64,000 nucleotides of DNA, taken from NCBI GenBank assembly GCA_039619475.1, contig CM077115.1:395842557-395906556 (forward strand). The letters run 5' to 3'. The position numbers and the translations under genes are program-made. A model generated the notes under the pieces. It was not told where the DNA came from and did not search any database. It was given only the letters and a program-made list of their open reading frames with translations. Below are positions 36,551 to 47,640 of the stretch, piece after piece. Each line of letters begins with the position of its first letter. Positions within the stretch are counted from its first letter, which is position 1. Origin of the DNA: Icerya purchasi (Eukaryota; Arthropoda; Insecta; Hemiptera; Monophlebidae).

Positions 36551-36980
36551 TCGTGCGTTTAATAATCGATTTTCGCACTGACGTTGTTCCGACTGTCGAA
36601 AATCACATTAAGATATTTTTCACTAATAATAATGCATTAATTTATCGAGTTCCTTCGACGGTCCATCGGTAACCGAATGTGCTTTGCCATTCCGGGGAAA
36701 AAATTGTAAATAATAAAGTTCGCAATTACCAGCGTAAATGCGTGTTTTAATGTTTTAATGCTTTAATGTTTTTTTGTTTTATTATCCCATTTTTTCTAGA
36801 AAGAATTTTAATGTTTCGACTTATTGAACGAAAAACAAAAAAATGGGACGAATACGTAATTTACGCGCTTGGAGTGAAATAGGGAAAGAGAATGGGAAGA
36901 TTTATGAATTTCAGCAGATTCCTTGGCACGTTTGTCCGACGACAAAATAAAACGTAACAAGTCGAATTCTTCAGCTCTCC
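36551..36980. other. AT-rich sequence, nothing recognised
   Basis: A short direct repeat of TTTTAATG occurs near 36747-36770. No gene motif. Confidence 0.5.
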
Positions 36981-38970
36981 TGCTTAAATTTTGTACGATT
37001 TGAAAAGTAATCAACTACGACAAATACTTAACGTACACCTTCTTGCTCTGCAAGACACGATGCTCTCCACTAACATTTCTCCCCAGTTTCCGTCACTTAT
37101 TGTTAAACGTTTCCAAACTAGCACTGTGCACCTATATATTTACGCCCGTCTACTCCGCTTCACGGAAACTACTACAGCAGGGCTCCTGCCTTAGCCCTGC
37201 CCGCCCTTTTAATATTTATATCTCCAGCAAAGCTCGTCTTCCCTATACTCCGCAGACGATATCTCGTTCTCTATTCCACTTTTAAGTCCATTTCAGAAGC
37301 TGATGTTGTCTCTCTCTGATTTCTTTAGAAGCCGCTCTTTATCCATCTCTCTCCCGTCAAATCTTCATGTACTGTTTTCACTTTGCGTCCCTATAATCCA
37401 TCTTCAATGTAATCCTGTCCATAAATAACTGCGCTATTGTCTCATCCTTCTGCTACTTAGTCATCTTTCTTAATAGCCGTCTTACTATTCAGGAACATAT
37501 AAAATACTTATACGAATATGTTTCTAAAAGGCTAAATCTCCTTAAAGCTCTTTCCCCGTGCCGTTTTGGATTCTGTATAAATTATCCGTTCGAAGTTCGA
37601 TTATTTGTCAGCTCGTTCAAAACTGGATCGTGCGCAGAACCTTTGTCTCCGCCAGTTGGAGCTTTGAAGTCATCTCCCACTGCTGCAGTTTTTTTTGAAA
37701 AACCAATATGGTTCCTTTAGATACTCGACGATGTTATTTTAGCTATCGTTTCTTGATTAAGCGACTTCCTATTTCCTCGTCGAATCTTATTAGCTCTTAT
37801 ATTTCCATATAACACAACTGGTGCTTCTCTCCTAGGAAAATCCCTATTCTTTTTTCTTATATATCTTTAATCAATTCGCTCTTTACCTCTTTTAACAAGC
37901 TTAATTCACGCTTAATTTTATTCCAGTTTTCTGTACTCTCCTAAGATATACTCTCTTTCCGCCTTTTTCATAGGAACCTGTCGGCGCTTATGTAGTCTGA
38001 CAGGGATATAACCGTGTCATTCAATCCTTATTTCCTTTCCACATTGTTATCTTTACTGATAGCTCCACGAGACACGGCACGGAAGCTGCCTTTTTGGTCC
38101 CATCACTCAACTATTTTGAATCTTATAAACTCTCTTCCTTCTGCTGCTCCATATTTACTGCGGAGTCTACAGCTACCCTTCGTTCTATCCGATACATCAC
38201 TTCCGCAAATAGCTATAATAAATTTCTGATAGTCTCGAATTCTAAAGGTGTGCTGTAATCGCCTCTGCTCTTTCTCGGCATTCCTCAGACTTCATAATTC
38301 CCCTGATTCGTTCTCATGTCACCAGATTGTATAGCGTTCGTTACATACAAAGCGATTTCTTATAGTCCCCCAGTCATGTTAGCATTGAGCGTAATGAGCT
38401 GATATTCATTAACTCGATCTGCCGTTCAGACTGGTCAACTTCTACCCAAAATTTTCTTCTTCTAATCTTAACGTTCTTTCCAGGAATTTGCCATCGTGCA
38501 CCATGGTATGATATTTATCCCCTTTTATTCTCTAGTTCCGAATCCTTCTATCTTAATATCCAAACTCATCCTTTTCCTTATCATCATTTATACTATGACT
38601 CCTCTCATCTTTTGCGCTTTCTTATCTCTTCTATCTGCAGTCTTCGCCTCGAGTCGACTTCCTGCATCTTCTCTTTTCGTTTTTCTACGTTCTCTTCTCC
38701 AATCACATCTTCTTCGAATGCGCGTGTCTATGACCGTAGATTGTTCCCACTTCTACGGACAACTCCTGAATCTTGGTTTGCCTACTCCATACAGAGTGCT
38801 TCGTTTATTCTTGCTCTTCCATCCCCGGCGATCATTCCTATTATAGCGTCCTTCATTGCTTCTATCTCTAGTAGTATTCAATTCTAATTCGTTTTTCGTT
38901 CTCTCTCACTAACATGATCTAATGCTGGGTAAGGCCCTCGTCTGGCGATTCCAAAGAAAACCAAACAACA
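36981..38970 (+). pseudogene. Decayed non-LTR retrotransposon, RT plus RNase H
   Basis: The + strand is C/T-rich and keeps, in order but in shifting frames, the C-terminal half of a non-LTR polyprotein. QQGSCLSPARPFNIYIS (about 37175) is the RT 'PQGS.LSP.LFN.Y' block. LNSRLTIQEHIKYLYEYVSK and RLNLLKALSPCRFGF (about 37465-37570) match the region after the palm. An RNase H core follows: AAFLVPSLNYFESYKLSSF and SIFTAESTATLRSI (about 38075-38190), then SPSHVSIERNEL (about 38368-38400), which corresponds to the usual W.PSH.GI.GNE. Downstream sequence to about 38970 fits the C-terminal zinc-knuckle region, and the end reads like MLGKALVWRFQRK. The RNase H domain points to the I/R1/Loa group rather than Jockey proper. 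The 5' half is missing. Confidence 0.8.
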
Positions 38971-40015
38971 GCAAATATTAAAATAATGGCGATATCGAAA
39001 TTGATTTTAAATTTAAATTAAAAGTATACAGTATAATACGTTTTTAAATGTATTGAAATGAGCTCTGATTGGATTCGTTGTAAAACATACGTTGTCCGGA
39101 TCAACGTATGTTACACATAAAAATTTGTTTTAAACACATTTCTAGAAAGATGCGAAAACGATTAAAAATTAAATATAATCTATAAAACGATTCAAATAGT
39201 ACAGAAATATAATAAATATACGTAATAGTGTTATGGGAAAGCTTTTTTAACGAGCCCGAGTTTAGTCGTTTATGACGACTTTAGAGTGCTGAACATCTCC
39301 CCTGCTCACCTATCAAGAATATATCAATGATCGATAACCATAAAATTGTTATTACGAATTTGTTATTTTAGTTTTTAAGATTATCAGTAATCGTATGCGG
39401 TTGTGGTTTTATAAATTTATTTACATTAAAATTTTTAGCTACACAGAAACTAATATTCTACATTCATATTGCACACACAAACGCCATACACGCACACTTA
39501 CATGCGTATTTATAAGATAAAACGAAGGCCGCATTCGTAAAGTTACACGAATTTAAAATAAACTAAGTCGAACAGAACTGATGGGGAAAGGAAGATACAT
39601 ATGTCACGTATACATACAATGCACGTATAATTCGAAATCGTCGGGTTTTGGGAGGATTCAGCTCATTATTACGGGTAATTATGAAAATTCTTAAGTTGTT
39701 GAATAGTTCGAACATTCCTTATAATATTAATGGTTGATATAAAGGCATGTAATTTTGAATGAACAATAACAGAGTTCGATTTTTACTTGCAACAATGTAA
39801 CTCCTTTACTTTTTCTAATTTCATCATCTTTGGATAGGGACTGGAAGTATTTTTCTAATTCCGTTCTCTTGTAAATTCCCTCACTATGATCAGCGTAAAA
39901 ATTTTATTTGCTCAGCCATTTATTTTAACGAAAGAGGTTCTAAATGGTATAATTGCACGTCTACTCCTATCATCGTATATTATTTTAAATAATGCGTTTA
40001 ATTGCAATTTTATAC

Positions 40016-40052
<37 letters not shown>

Positions 40053-40280
40053 GGATTTATTATGATTTAACAGTAGAATTCTAGAACTATATATTTTATT
40101 TCCTTATTAGTATTATTAACTATGGTATTTCGTAAGTTGTAATAAATTTCTGAGAAAAAATGTTTACACATGAATGCATTTCTACTCAACAGTTTTATAA
40201 GCATTTCATCCGATCTCCTGTCACTTAATGAAGTGTGAAATACAGTTTAAATACTATAGAACAAATTATTTGTTTTATTA
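38971..40280. other. AT-rich sequence with one perfect hairpin
   Basis: Contains AACATACGTTG (39084-39094) and its inverse CAACGTATGTT (39102-39112) around TCCGGAT, and a (TA)n array at 40020-40049. No coding motif. Confidence 0.55.
40020..40049. repeat. (TA)n microsatellite
   Basis: Pure TA array. Confidence 0.95.
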
Positions 40281-40934
40281 ATCCATTCTAATAGCCGTTT
40301 CTTCATTCTGCAGTTACTTCAGTTTCTTGGTATTCATAATTTCATCTGGCATATTCGAGAGTGCTTTCATTAAAACCGTTTCATCCGTGTTGACTTTTAA
40401 GTTGAATCCGTTTGTCCTGTATATTAATTTATTTGAATTTCTATAAATTCTCTTCCTCGTTGGAAATTAAATAGTACTGATTTTATAATTTAATAATTAA
40501 CAGAACTACCACATTCTCGTTTTTAATCCCACCAATGGTTAATTAATTTCCGGGTAATTTTTGTAATCCGTTTATTTTATATATTTCTGTCCTCTTGGCA
40601 TCAACTCGTATTTGAAATTGTACTTAATTCTAGATATAATAATTCCATTGTAGAATAATTTTAATTTAGTGGATACATTGCTGGATTGTCTCAGTTTTTT
40701 TTGGTTTTAATTTTGTGATATTTCCAAAAAATTGAATTGTCAACTGTTATCTCCGGGTCTTCAAGTTCTTTAACTAACATAAGCAACATGCGCACATTCC
40801 ATCAGTAACACGGTCACTATGAACGCAATTAATATTTCGTGTATTACGATTTTTGGTTCGTAATGTCGGTAATGATATGTTGTACGTATATATATATACA
40901 TATATAGGAATTTTCGATTTATTCACCATTAAAT
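40281..40934 (-). pseudogene. 3' part of an older non-LTR element split by the Jockey insertion
   Basis: Minus-strand translation shows RT C-terminal-like text: LKLFYNGIIISRIKYNFKYE (normally 'L..S...S.I.YG...W'), then KRIYRNSNKLIYRT and ALSNMPDEI near 40330-40460. The latter resembles the 'R....L......N.LP.EI' tail of non-LTR RTs. It lies directly on the 3' side of the Jockey insertion, and the matching 5' part is at 44638-45430. The link between the two halves is inference from strand, order and the shared 14-bp duplication. Confidence 0.5.
40921..40934. repeat. Target-site duplication, left copy (Jockey)
   Basis: ATTCACCATTAAAT, identical to 44638-44651 at the other end of the element. 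Confidence 0.92.
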
Positions 40935-41078
40935 TTTTTTTTTTTCTTAAATTTTTTATTGTGACGACAATTTAGTCTTTAACAATAACGGTGACAAAGT
41001 TGACTACACGTGGAAAGAGTTACACTTCCGATGAAGTGACTCCGACTTTATACATCATTTCACTAAGTCATATGGTTT

Positions 41079-42059
41079 TCAGCGTTTAAGTCGCCTCATA
41101 TCCTCAGAGTTGTCGAGGAGTTGTATGACTTCGACATTAGTATGCATCTCCAGCCGTTTTTCGTGTTTACAGGCGAACCTGGTAATTTCATCGACGACCA
41201 TTGGAATTTCCATATCTCGATGTATGTCGTCGTTGCGTTCGAATCTGTATGCAGCAGTGATCGTGCGAAGTGCAATGTTCTGACGTCTTTGTATACAATT
41301 TATGTTGGAACTACTAGTACAGCCCCACAACGGTATTCCATAAATCCATATAGGTTTAACAATGGCTGTATACAAAAGTCGTTTGTTTTCAATCGATAAC
41401 GGCGAGTTTCTTCCTAGCAGCCAATAAAGACTTCTCACTTTTGCCTTCATTTCCAAACATTTTTGTCGGACGTGGTGCTTCCAATTTAAACGCGAATCAA
41501 GATGCATCCCTAGGTACTTGGCTGAATCTTTTTGTGGGATTATCTGCTGATTCAGCGTCATTGGGATGTTCTCAGTTTTCCGTAAAGTGAAGTTTACGTG
41601 CACCGATTTTTCGCTATTAACTTTTATTTTCCAGCGTTTCATCCATGTACTTAATTCGTTTATTGTTGACTGTAAGTGTTTGGCTGCCCTCTGCTGGATT
41701 TTACTTGTGGTCAAAATTGCCGTGTCATCAGCAAACATAGCTATAACTATATGATTGTTCGTTGGAATATCGGCTGTGTAAAGGAGATAAAGGATAGGTC
41801 CTAAAACACTGCCTTGTGGTATTCCTGCCGATATTTCTCTCCAGTCAGACATCGCTTCTTCATAACTAATTCTGAACTGCCGGTTGGTCAGGTATGATTC
41901 CAGAATACGGTACCACGAATACGGCAACTGTTCACGTAATTTAACGAATAATCCGTCGTGCCAAACTTTATCGAAAGCTTGAGCTACATCGAGGAATACC
42001 CCGCAGCAATATTCCTTCTCCTCAAGAGCTTTATGTATCACATTTGAGACGCGATGCAC
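41079..42059 (-). pseudogene. Jockey ORF2, reverse transcriptase palm and thumb
   Basis: 326 residues of the non-LTR reverse transcriptase, which copies the element RNA at a nicked chromosomal site. Visible blocks: FLDVAQAFDKVWH (residues 22-34, first catalytic Asp), AGIPQGSVLGPILYLLYTAD (78-97), FADDTAI (109-115, catalytic Asp pair, about 41718-41735), SEKSVHVNF, then AKYLGMHLDSRLNWKHHV and IWIYGIPLWGC in the thumb. There is no RNase H, as expected for Jockey. The upstream piece HQFGFRSKHSTIDQVHR (about 42060-42112) continues this frame toward its N-terminus, but the join to the preceding RT piece is frameshifted. Confidence 0.93.
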
Positions 42060-42144
42060 CTGATCAATTGTACTGTGCTTGCTACGAAATCCAAACTGGT
42101 GATCTGGAATTAAGTTTTTGTTTCGATTATAGGTCTAAGCCGCT

Positions 42145-42504
42145 TTAGTACAAGTTTTTCAAACGAAGAGATATAGGTCGATACGACGAAGGTAAACCTG
42201 GTGATTTCCCCGGCTTCAGCAGCATTATTACCTGTGCTCTTTTCCATTGCCTAGGGACGTTCCCTATGCGTAATATTGAATTAAATATGTATGTAAGGAA
42301 AATAATCGCATTTCTCGGTAGTTCCTTAATTATTTGAGGTGTGATCTCATCATATCCGGCTGCTTTTTTCCGATTCAGATTTTTATCAATTTCATTGGCT
42401 ACTTCCATAACGGAAAAGTGCTTGATATTTACATCTATTTTTTTCAAATGGCTGATTAATGTCCAAGTCCGATACGATGTCATTTGGTTGAAAAACCTGT
42501 TCAA
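42145..42504 (-). pseudogene. Jockey ORF2, N-terminal RT fragment
   Basis: Contains NRKKAAGYDEITPQIIKELP (normally 'KKA.G.D.I....LK.LP') and QWKRAQVIMLLKPGK then SSYRPISL, the first conserved RT blocks. After RPISL the frame shifts (near 42150), so the palm continues in another frame at 42112-41079. Confidence 0.9.
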
Positions 42505-42708
42505 GGTGATCAGCGAACACTTCCGCTTTGTCTACTTCGCTTCGTGCCATTTGCCTTCCGAATAGGTGGAATCTGTACTTGTGGCCTTTTTATTCTTCGC
42601 GTAGCCTTCCATAAGGAATAATCAGAATCGTGTAAGGCAGAAAGGCTACTTAAGTATGAATGGAAAGTTTGATTTTTAACCTCTTTAATTTTTTCATGTA
42701 GTATCTTA

Positions 42709-43455
42709 CTAATGTGATTCCATTTCGACTTTATCTGCTGGGTGTTGTGTTCTGTGCCAAAGCTTCCTTGCTTTCCTTTTCTGTTGAACTAAATCTCTAA
42801 TTTCCATGGGGTATGTATGTTCTCGACATTTACCTGGCTCTGAACGAGGTTTTGCCATTTTAGCAGCACGTGTAATATCATTGGTACAATTTTCAACCAC
42901 AGATTCTATGTCTGAGGTTGATTTTAGTCTTACTGACAATTTTACCGAGTCATTTAGGATGCTTCTAAATTTTACCCAATCAGTGTTTTTATTAGTAAGG
43001 GTTAACTTTTTTTGCTTTATTATAACGGAAGAACTCAGTGTAATTAACACTGGAGTATGATCCGATGTCAGATCTGTGAGTCCTTCAACTTTCATGTAGC
43101 TGAAGGATATTCCTTTCACTATAAAGAAGTCAAGTAAATCTGGAGTCTTCTTAGCATCGGTTGGCCAATATGTTGGTTTCCTGGATGATACAACGTCTGC
43201 ACCAACTTCCCGTATCGATTTTAATAGAGCTCGACCTTTGGGAGTGATTAGTCTCGATCCCCAATATGTGTGTTTGGAATTATAATCACCTCCAACTATA
43301 AATCGGTTGCCTAGTGATAATAAATAATAGTCTGTAAACTTGTTTTCATCTACCTTAGATGCAGCTGGACAATATATTGCCGAAACAGAGAGATCCATTA
43401 TTACCATCGTTAATTCGAAAAGCAGTAATTTTTTGTATGCCAGAAAGCTTGGCAA
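42709..43455 (-). pseudogene. Jockey ORF2, endonuclease domain lacking its N-terminus
   Basis: The C-terminal two thirds of an apurinic/apyrimidinic-type endonuclease, which nicks the target DNA. VSAIYCPAASK, FIVGGDYNSKHTYWGS (the GGDYN.KH block) and LTSDHTPVLITL (the SDH catalytic block) are clear. The N-terminal part, roughly the first 90-100 residues with the first catalytic Asn and Glu, is missing because of the deletion at about 43430. The frame starts inside ORF1-derived sequence, so its first residues are not endonuclease. Confidence 0.92.
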
Positions 43456-44360
43456 TTTTTACATTGAGGTATATCGTTTTTTTGTCGTGGCGGTTCAAAT
43501 TTAATTACTTGATGACACAACAGTTTTATGTCGTATATCTCTTTATTATTATCACTTGGTTTTAAATCTAAGAAAAACAGAGGTAGATTTATGTAGGTCC
43601 ATTCAGTGTTTTTGTTTCCTTCATCAATTTTCTTCCTAATTTGTATGTTTGTTATTTTTAACACTTCGTGACCTTCCTCGAATAGCTTTTGTTTAATCAT
43701 TTCTTGGTCTGCATCGTGGTGCATCCCTCGAAGGACTACTCGAAAGGGTTTCTCGTTTTTTAGTTGATGTCGATGATATTCGACTTTATTTTGATTTAAT
43801 ATATTTATAGTTTTCCGAAATTGTCGTTCGTCAGATGTCAGTATTTTAATTTCTTCATTCGAGTAAGTTTTAAATTTTTGTTCACCTCCTATGGGTTCGT
43901 CTTTTATTAAGTGCGCTTTTAGTTTGTCAAACTGTTTGGTGCCCTTGATGGTTATCGGGGGTGGCTTGTATATTTTATCAATATTTTTCGTATTTACATT
44001 GTCAGGATTTGCGGTTTTTGTGTTCAAAGTTGATTTGTTAGCAGAAGTTTGTTTTACCACAATTATTGTGTTACATTGTAATTGTTCCACAGAGTTTTTT
44101 AGCGTTTCATTATCTTGCATTAGTTTTTTTACCTCTTCTGATAGTAAGGTACGTTCTGTATTAATTGTTACATTTTCATTACATATAGTTTTTGTTACGT
44201 TAAATTGTCTTTCGACTGCAATTAAAATGCTTTTAGTTAACTTAGGTATATTTTCTTTTGTTTCTTTTTTATTATGCGTTGCGATTACAGCCGATTTGTC
44301 AATTTCTTCGAGTAAATCTTTAATTTCATTGAAGATCGATTCTATTTGTAGTGTCGTCAT
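43410..44360 (-). pseudogene. Jockey ORF1 (Gag-like, zinc knuckle), C-terminally truncated
   Basis: 316 residues from the first ATG at 44360. The N-terminal 110 residues are Lys/Glu-rich and heptad-like, as in coiled coils. Residues about 200-300 match the Jockey ORF1 domain before the zinc knuckles (PFRVVLRGMHHDADQEMIKQ, then FEPPRQKN), followed by one knuckle start, CKNCQAFWHTKNYC. The next residues should be further CCHC knuckles, but a deletion junction truncates the frame, and the same DNA continues in another frame into the endonuclease. The protein would bind element RNA in a ribonucleoprotein. Confidence 0.88.
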
Positions 44361-44637
44361 TTTGTACGATATTTTCGGGTTTAATAACTGGCTACACTAC
44401 CGGCCGGAACCGATAGCATGACGCTTGACCAAACGACAATAATACCGGCAATACTATACTTTACTTTACTATTAGATAAGAATATAAAAGGAACGAACTC
44501 GCCGAAATCAGCTGATAAGACCGGCGAATTAATTACAGTAATATTTAATGTTAAACGTTTTATGTTACAACTTTTTACACAAATGTTTTTCTGCAAGCCC
44601 GGTTACAAAAATAGGATGCCCGCCAAAAACCATTTTG

Positions 44638-44651
44638 ATTCACCATTAAAT
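44638..44651. repeat. Target-site duplication, right copy (Jockey)
   Basis: ATTCACCATTAAAT, identical to 40921-40934. Confidence 0.92.
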
Positions 44652-45430
44652 ATGGTAAATAATTCAATTTCATTTTCAGCCTCAATGCGACAATAGCCAA
44701 GTCATCGGCATAAGTCAGTACAGTTAGAAATACGTTTAGCCTATTGGTGTATATTAAATATAATAATGTAGCTGGTATCCCTATCTCATTGTTTCCAATA
44801 TACGCTCGCTACTAAATTTACCTTTACACCTTAACTTTCCTGTTCCATATTAATAATCAGTAAACCATCTTAAATATCTCGAATAATCCCAATATTCTCC
44901 AAATCACGTAAAAGTACGTTCAACCGTATCAAATGCATTTGTTAAGTTAAGAATAAATTGCTTTCGCTTTAAGAAGTCGCTATTTATATAGCTGACGGAA
45001 TTTTTGAGTGATATTGTTGTCGATTCATTTTTCTAAAATCCGTATTGACTATCGTGTATTATTCTATTCTCTCTTTAATATAACTTCTCAGGTGCCGCTA
45101 TGTATTGTTCTTCTAAGGTTTTTCAAATCATTGATGGTATCATTAGTCTGTATTCATGTTTCTATCTTTCTCGATTGATTTATTAATTATTTTTGGTTAT
45201 TCGCCGCAGTCCTATTTTTTATGTCTTTTATGAGATCGTGCCCTGCTGCTTTAATTTCGGTAATTACTCTATTTATGTTACCTTCACCGATTTTAGATAT
45301 GAGAAAAAAACACTTTACAGTGGTAATTTTTGATGTACCAATGAAAAATTTGTGTATTACTGTTGTATAGTACATTTAAAATTGCTGTAGTAAACAAAAT
45401 GGCGTATACATTTTTCATCTGATTTTCCAA
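44652..45430 (-). pseudogene. 5' part of the older non-LTR element split by Jockey
   Basis: Degraded minus-strand RT in several frames. In order: ITEIKAAGHDLIKDIK (about 45200-45270), a block around the first catalytic Asp, LTNAFDTVERT (about 44925-44955, normally AFD.V), IPATLLYLIYTNRL (about 44740-44790, normally IPQGS.L.PLLFLIYIN.L), and YADDLAIVA (about 44690-44715). Just past YADD the sequence is interrupted by the Jockey element. The strand and order match the RT tail at 40281-40934. Confidence 0.72.
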
Positions 45431-45489
45431 AATTATTTCCTGGTATATTTTTTTCCCTTTTTGACTGATAATTGTGAGGCCAAAAAACT

Positions 45490-45700
45490 TTATTTTTGTT
45501 TATACAGTTCTTCATGACTATTAGCGATAATTAGACAATCATCCGCGTATCATATATATTGTTAACTGTAACTCCGTTCATCATTCCATCGTTTCCGCCA
45601 AGTGCATCACTGAAAACTGCTTCGGCATAAATATTAAAAAACAAGGGAGACAGACGCGCAACCCGGTCGACCTTCTTTTTTTTTTTATATCCTTACTTCT
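45490..45700 (-). pseudogene. Small RT palm fragment of another LINE type
   Basis: Minus-strand text such as LSPLFFNIYAEAVFSDAL, GVTVNNIYDTRMIV corresponds to the 'LSP.LFN.Y.E.I......G..ING..I..IRYADDT' block typical of L1/RTE-like elements. The YADD motif itself is broken. It differs in style from the neighbouring copies, so it is counted separately. Confidence 0.6.
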
Positions 45701-45964
45701 CGACGTTGCATTTCCAATTCTTAGCTCAGCCGTTTGTTTTCAATACAAATTGCTTATAATTCGCAAGTCGTTCTTGTTAATAGGGAACAACTGATATTAA
45801 TATATCCGTTACTTTTTTACGCGGTCAGAATCTTTGCGGTAGTCAAGCAAAATATGATAATTCGTTTATCCGTAAGGAATTATCGTCTCCGCGGAAGGAA
45901 TTTCATTTTATACGGTTTCCGAAGTTTCGTATCTACATTTAACGATTTAGGAATATTCCCTTAA

Positions 45965-46760
45965 TAGTCTATTCGCTTACGATTGTAATCGAGGTATTGC
46001 CGATTGACAACTGGCTTTCTGTACATTAACATATTTAGGATTCTATATTTTCTCCTCTAATGGAGCCGAGGGGCAGCAGTTCACTCGATTCACAAATAGG
46101 GCTGATGATTGCACTTGTCCTAAGTGTTTCAGTGATGATCTTAAAGCGAGGTGTTGCACCGAATTTAATTTGTCGTTTCTGTTTCGAGCGAAATGATTGG
46201 TAAATCTTCAAAAATTGAACTGTTCGATCTACAAAACACGTATTCGATAGTTTCTTTGAAATATCTCATTTCCTGATGCGCGAGCCAGCTCGTTAAGTTT
46301 CCAATTGAAAGAGTGCTATTCAAAATTATTCCCGAACAGTTTATGCTGTTCATTTGGATTGTGATCTTTAATGATCTATTATCTCGGCACGTTTCTTGCA
46401 GCACAGTTAATGTTTTACGTGTAGAAACGTGAGAACCTTCTCTGACGAATTTTTGCGTTTTTCTGTTATTTATGAGAGTATTTTTTCCAATCACGGGCTG
46501 GTTGTTCGAGCGTACTAGAAAAACAGCAAAACTATCGACAAATAGTATAGCCATATTATTAAATTTCGTCGATTATGCCATCTATGACTAATGTTAAAAA
46601 ATGTTTGACGCAAGATCAATTCCTGAGGTACTCCGCTTGCAACGCAAACTGCTGGAATAGGTTATATTTGGGGGAACGAGCAATTTCTCGAAGTGCAAAA
46701 TACGTGCAAGTATTCCGAATAAATGGTTCGAAAGCTTAAAAAAAATAGTAGTGATAAACA
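45965..46760 (-). pseudogene. Decayed non-LTR reverse transcriptase
   Basis: Minus-strand order across frames: GVPQELILRQTFFNIS and IDGIIDEI (about 46570-46640), then MAILFVDSFAVFLV at 46554 (normally ADD.AVF), HVSTRKTLTVL, then LSIGNLTSWLAHQEM (normally LG..FD..L.W..H). A tail reading ELLPLGSIRG (about 46060-46090) fits the 'PPL..RR' block near the RT C-terminus. The first catalytic Asp block was not found. Confidence 0.65.
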
Positions 46761-47640
46761 CTATATTTCATCGAGAAACACTTTCTTAAATAGCAGTTAA
46801 AATTTGCAAAACTTAATTTTATATTAAGTCGAAGTTGCGAAATTTACCTTGTTTCGCGGTTAATAGGATCCAATTACATTCTAGCTGACACACTAAGCTG
46901 TTATATACAAAGATCTGAAGTTACCGACGTGAATTTTTAATATCGGAATGTTTCAAAAACATTTGAAGTCCATATTTCATTTACGACATTCAAGCATTTA
47001 GAGTGCATCCGACAGATTCTGCGGCATAGAAATATGCGCATACAGTCCAGTCTAAATACTCTTACTTGTTTATTACAATGTTAATGGCAGTTGCTGTTTA
47101 GTAAATGAACGAATTTCCATAATTTCCGGAAGAAAAATTTAGTTCTCATTTCTGAACTGTTAAAATAATCCGGACATTTAGTCCTATCACCGACAGAGAT
47201 ATCGGAAAAGAATTTGCGTATAGGTGAGCTATTTTGTTTGCGTTCCCGTACATATAATACTATCGTAAGAAGTACTAGCAGGTTTACAGAGCTTGTTTCG
47301 ATTTTCTACCCGATTAATTTTTCCCGCGCTTGCAATGTTGATGTGGAAGAGTTTACGGAGAAAATATGTAAAACGAAGGAATTTTCTAGGGCTTGTTGAT
47401 GTTTATTTCCTTTCAAGCTAAATTGTTTGTTTCATTTGGGGGTTTTAAAAAATGTTTCGATCATTTCTTCTCGTTCTTGGTACCTTTCGACATTCAATGT
47501 TCCTCCGTTGGTTCACATTTTTCCATTTGTGTTAGTAATCACTGGAAAGCATGTGATGCCACTTTTATTTTGGAAATCTATTTTGAAAATTGTTTATTTC
47601 CAAATTGACTTCGAAATATGTTTCGCACGATTTCCACTTT
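46761..47640. other. Unassigned sequence between two retrotransposon remains
   Basis: Plus-strand frames at 47214-47399, 47393-47608 and 47427-47705 have no known domain. The region may be remains of one of the flanking minus-strand elements, but no motif confirms it. Confidence 0.4.

Larger units (their letters stand above)
40935..44637 (-). mobile_element. Jockey-clade non-LTR retrotransposon with intact ends
   Basis: A 3.7-kb minus-strand element bounded by a perfect 14-bp target-site duplication. From 5' to 3' it has a leader of about 277 bp (44637-44361), ORF1 (nucleic-acid-binding Gag), ORF2 remains (apurinic-type endonuclease and reverse transcriptase), a short 3' UTR and an A-rich tail (the T-rich run at 40935-40960 on the + strand). 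The complete 5' end shows a full-length insertion rather than the usual 5'-truncated copy. It is nevertheless dead: an internal deletion at about 43430 joins ORF1 to the middle of the endonuclease, and the RT frame is shifted near 42150 and 42100. A truncated sibling lies at 60422-61234. Confidence 0.93.

Noticed and set aside
43891..44421. 176-residue + strand frame
   Set aside because: Antisense shadow of Jockey ORF1 on the minus strand.
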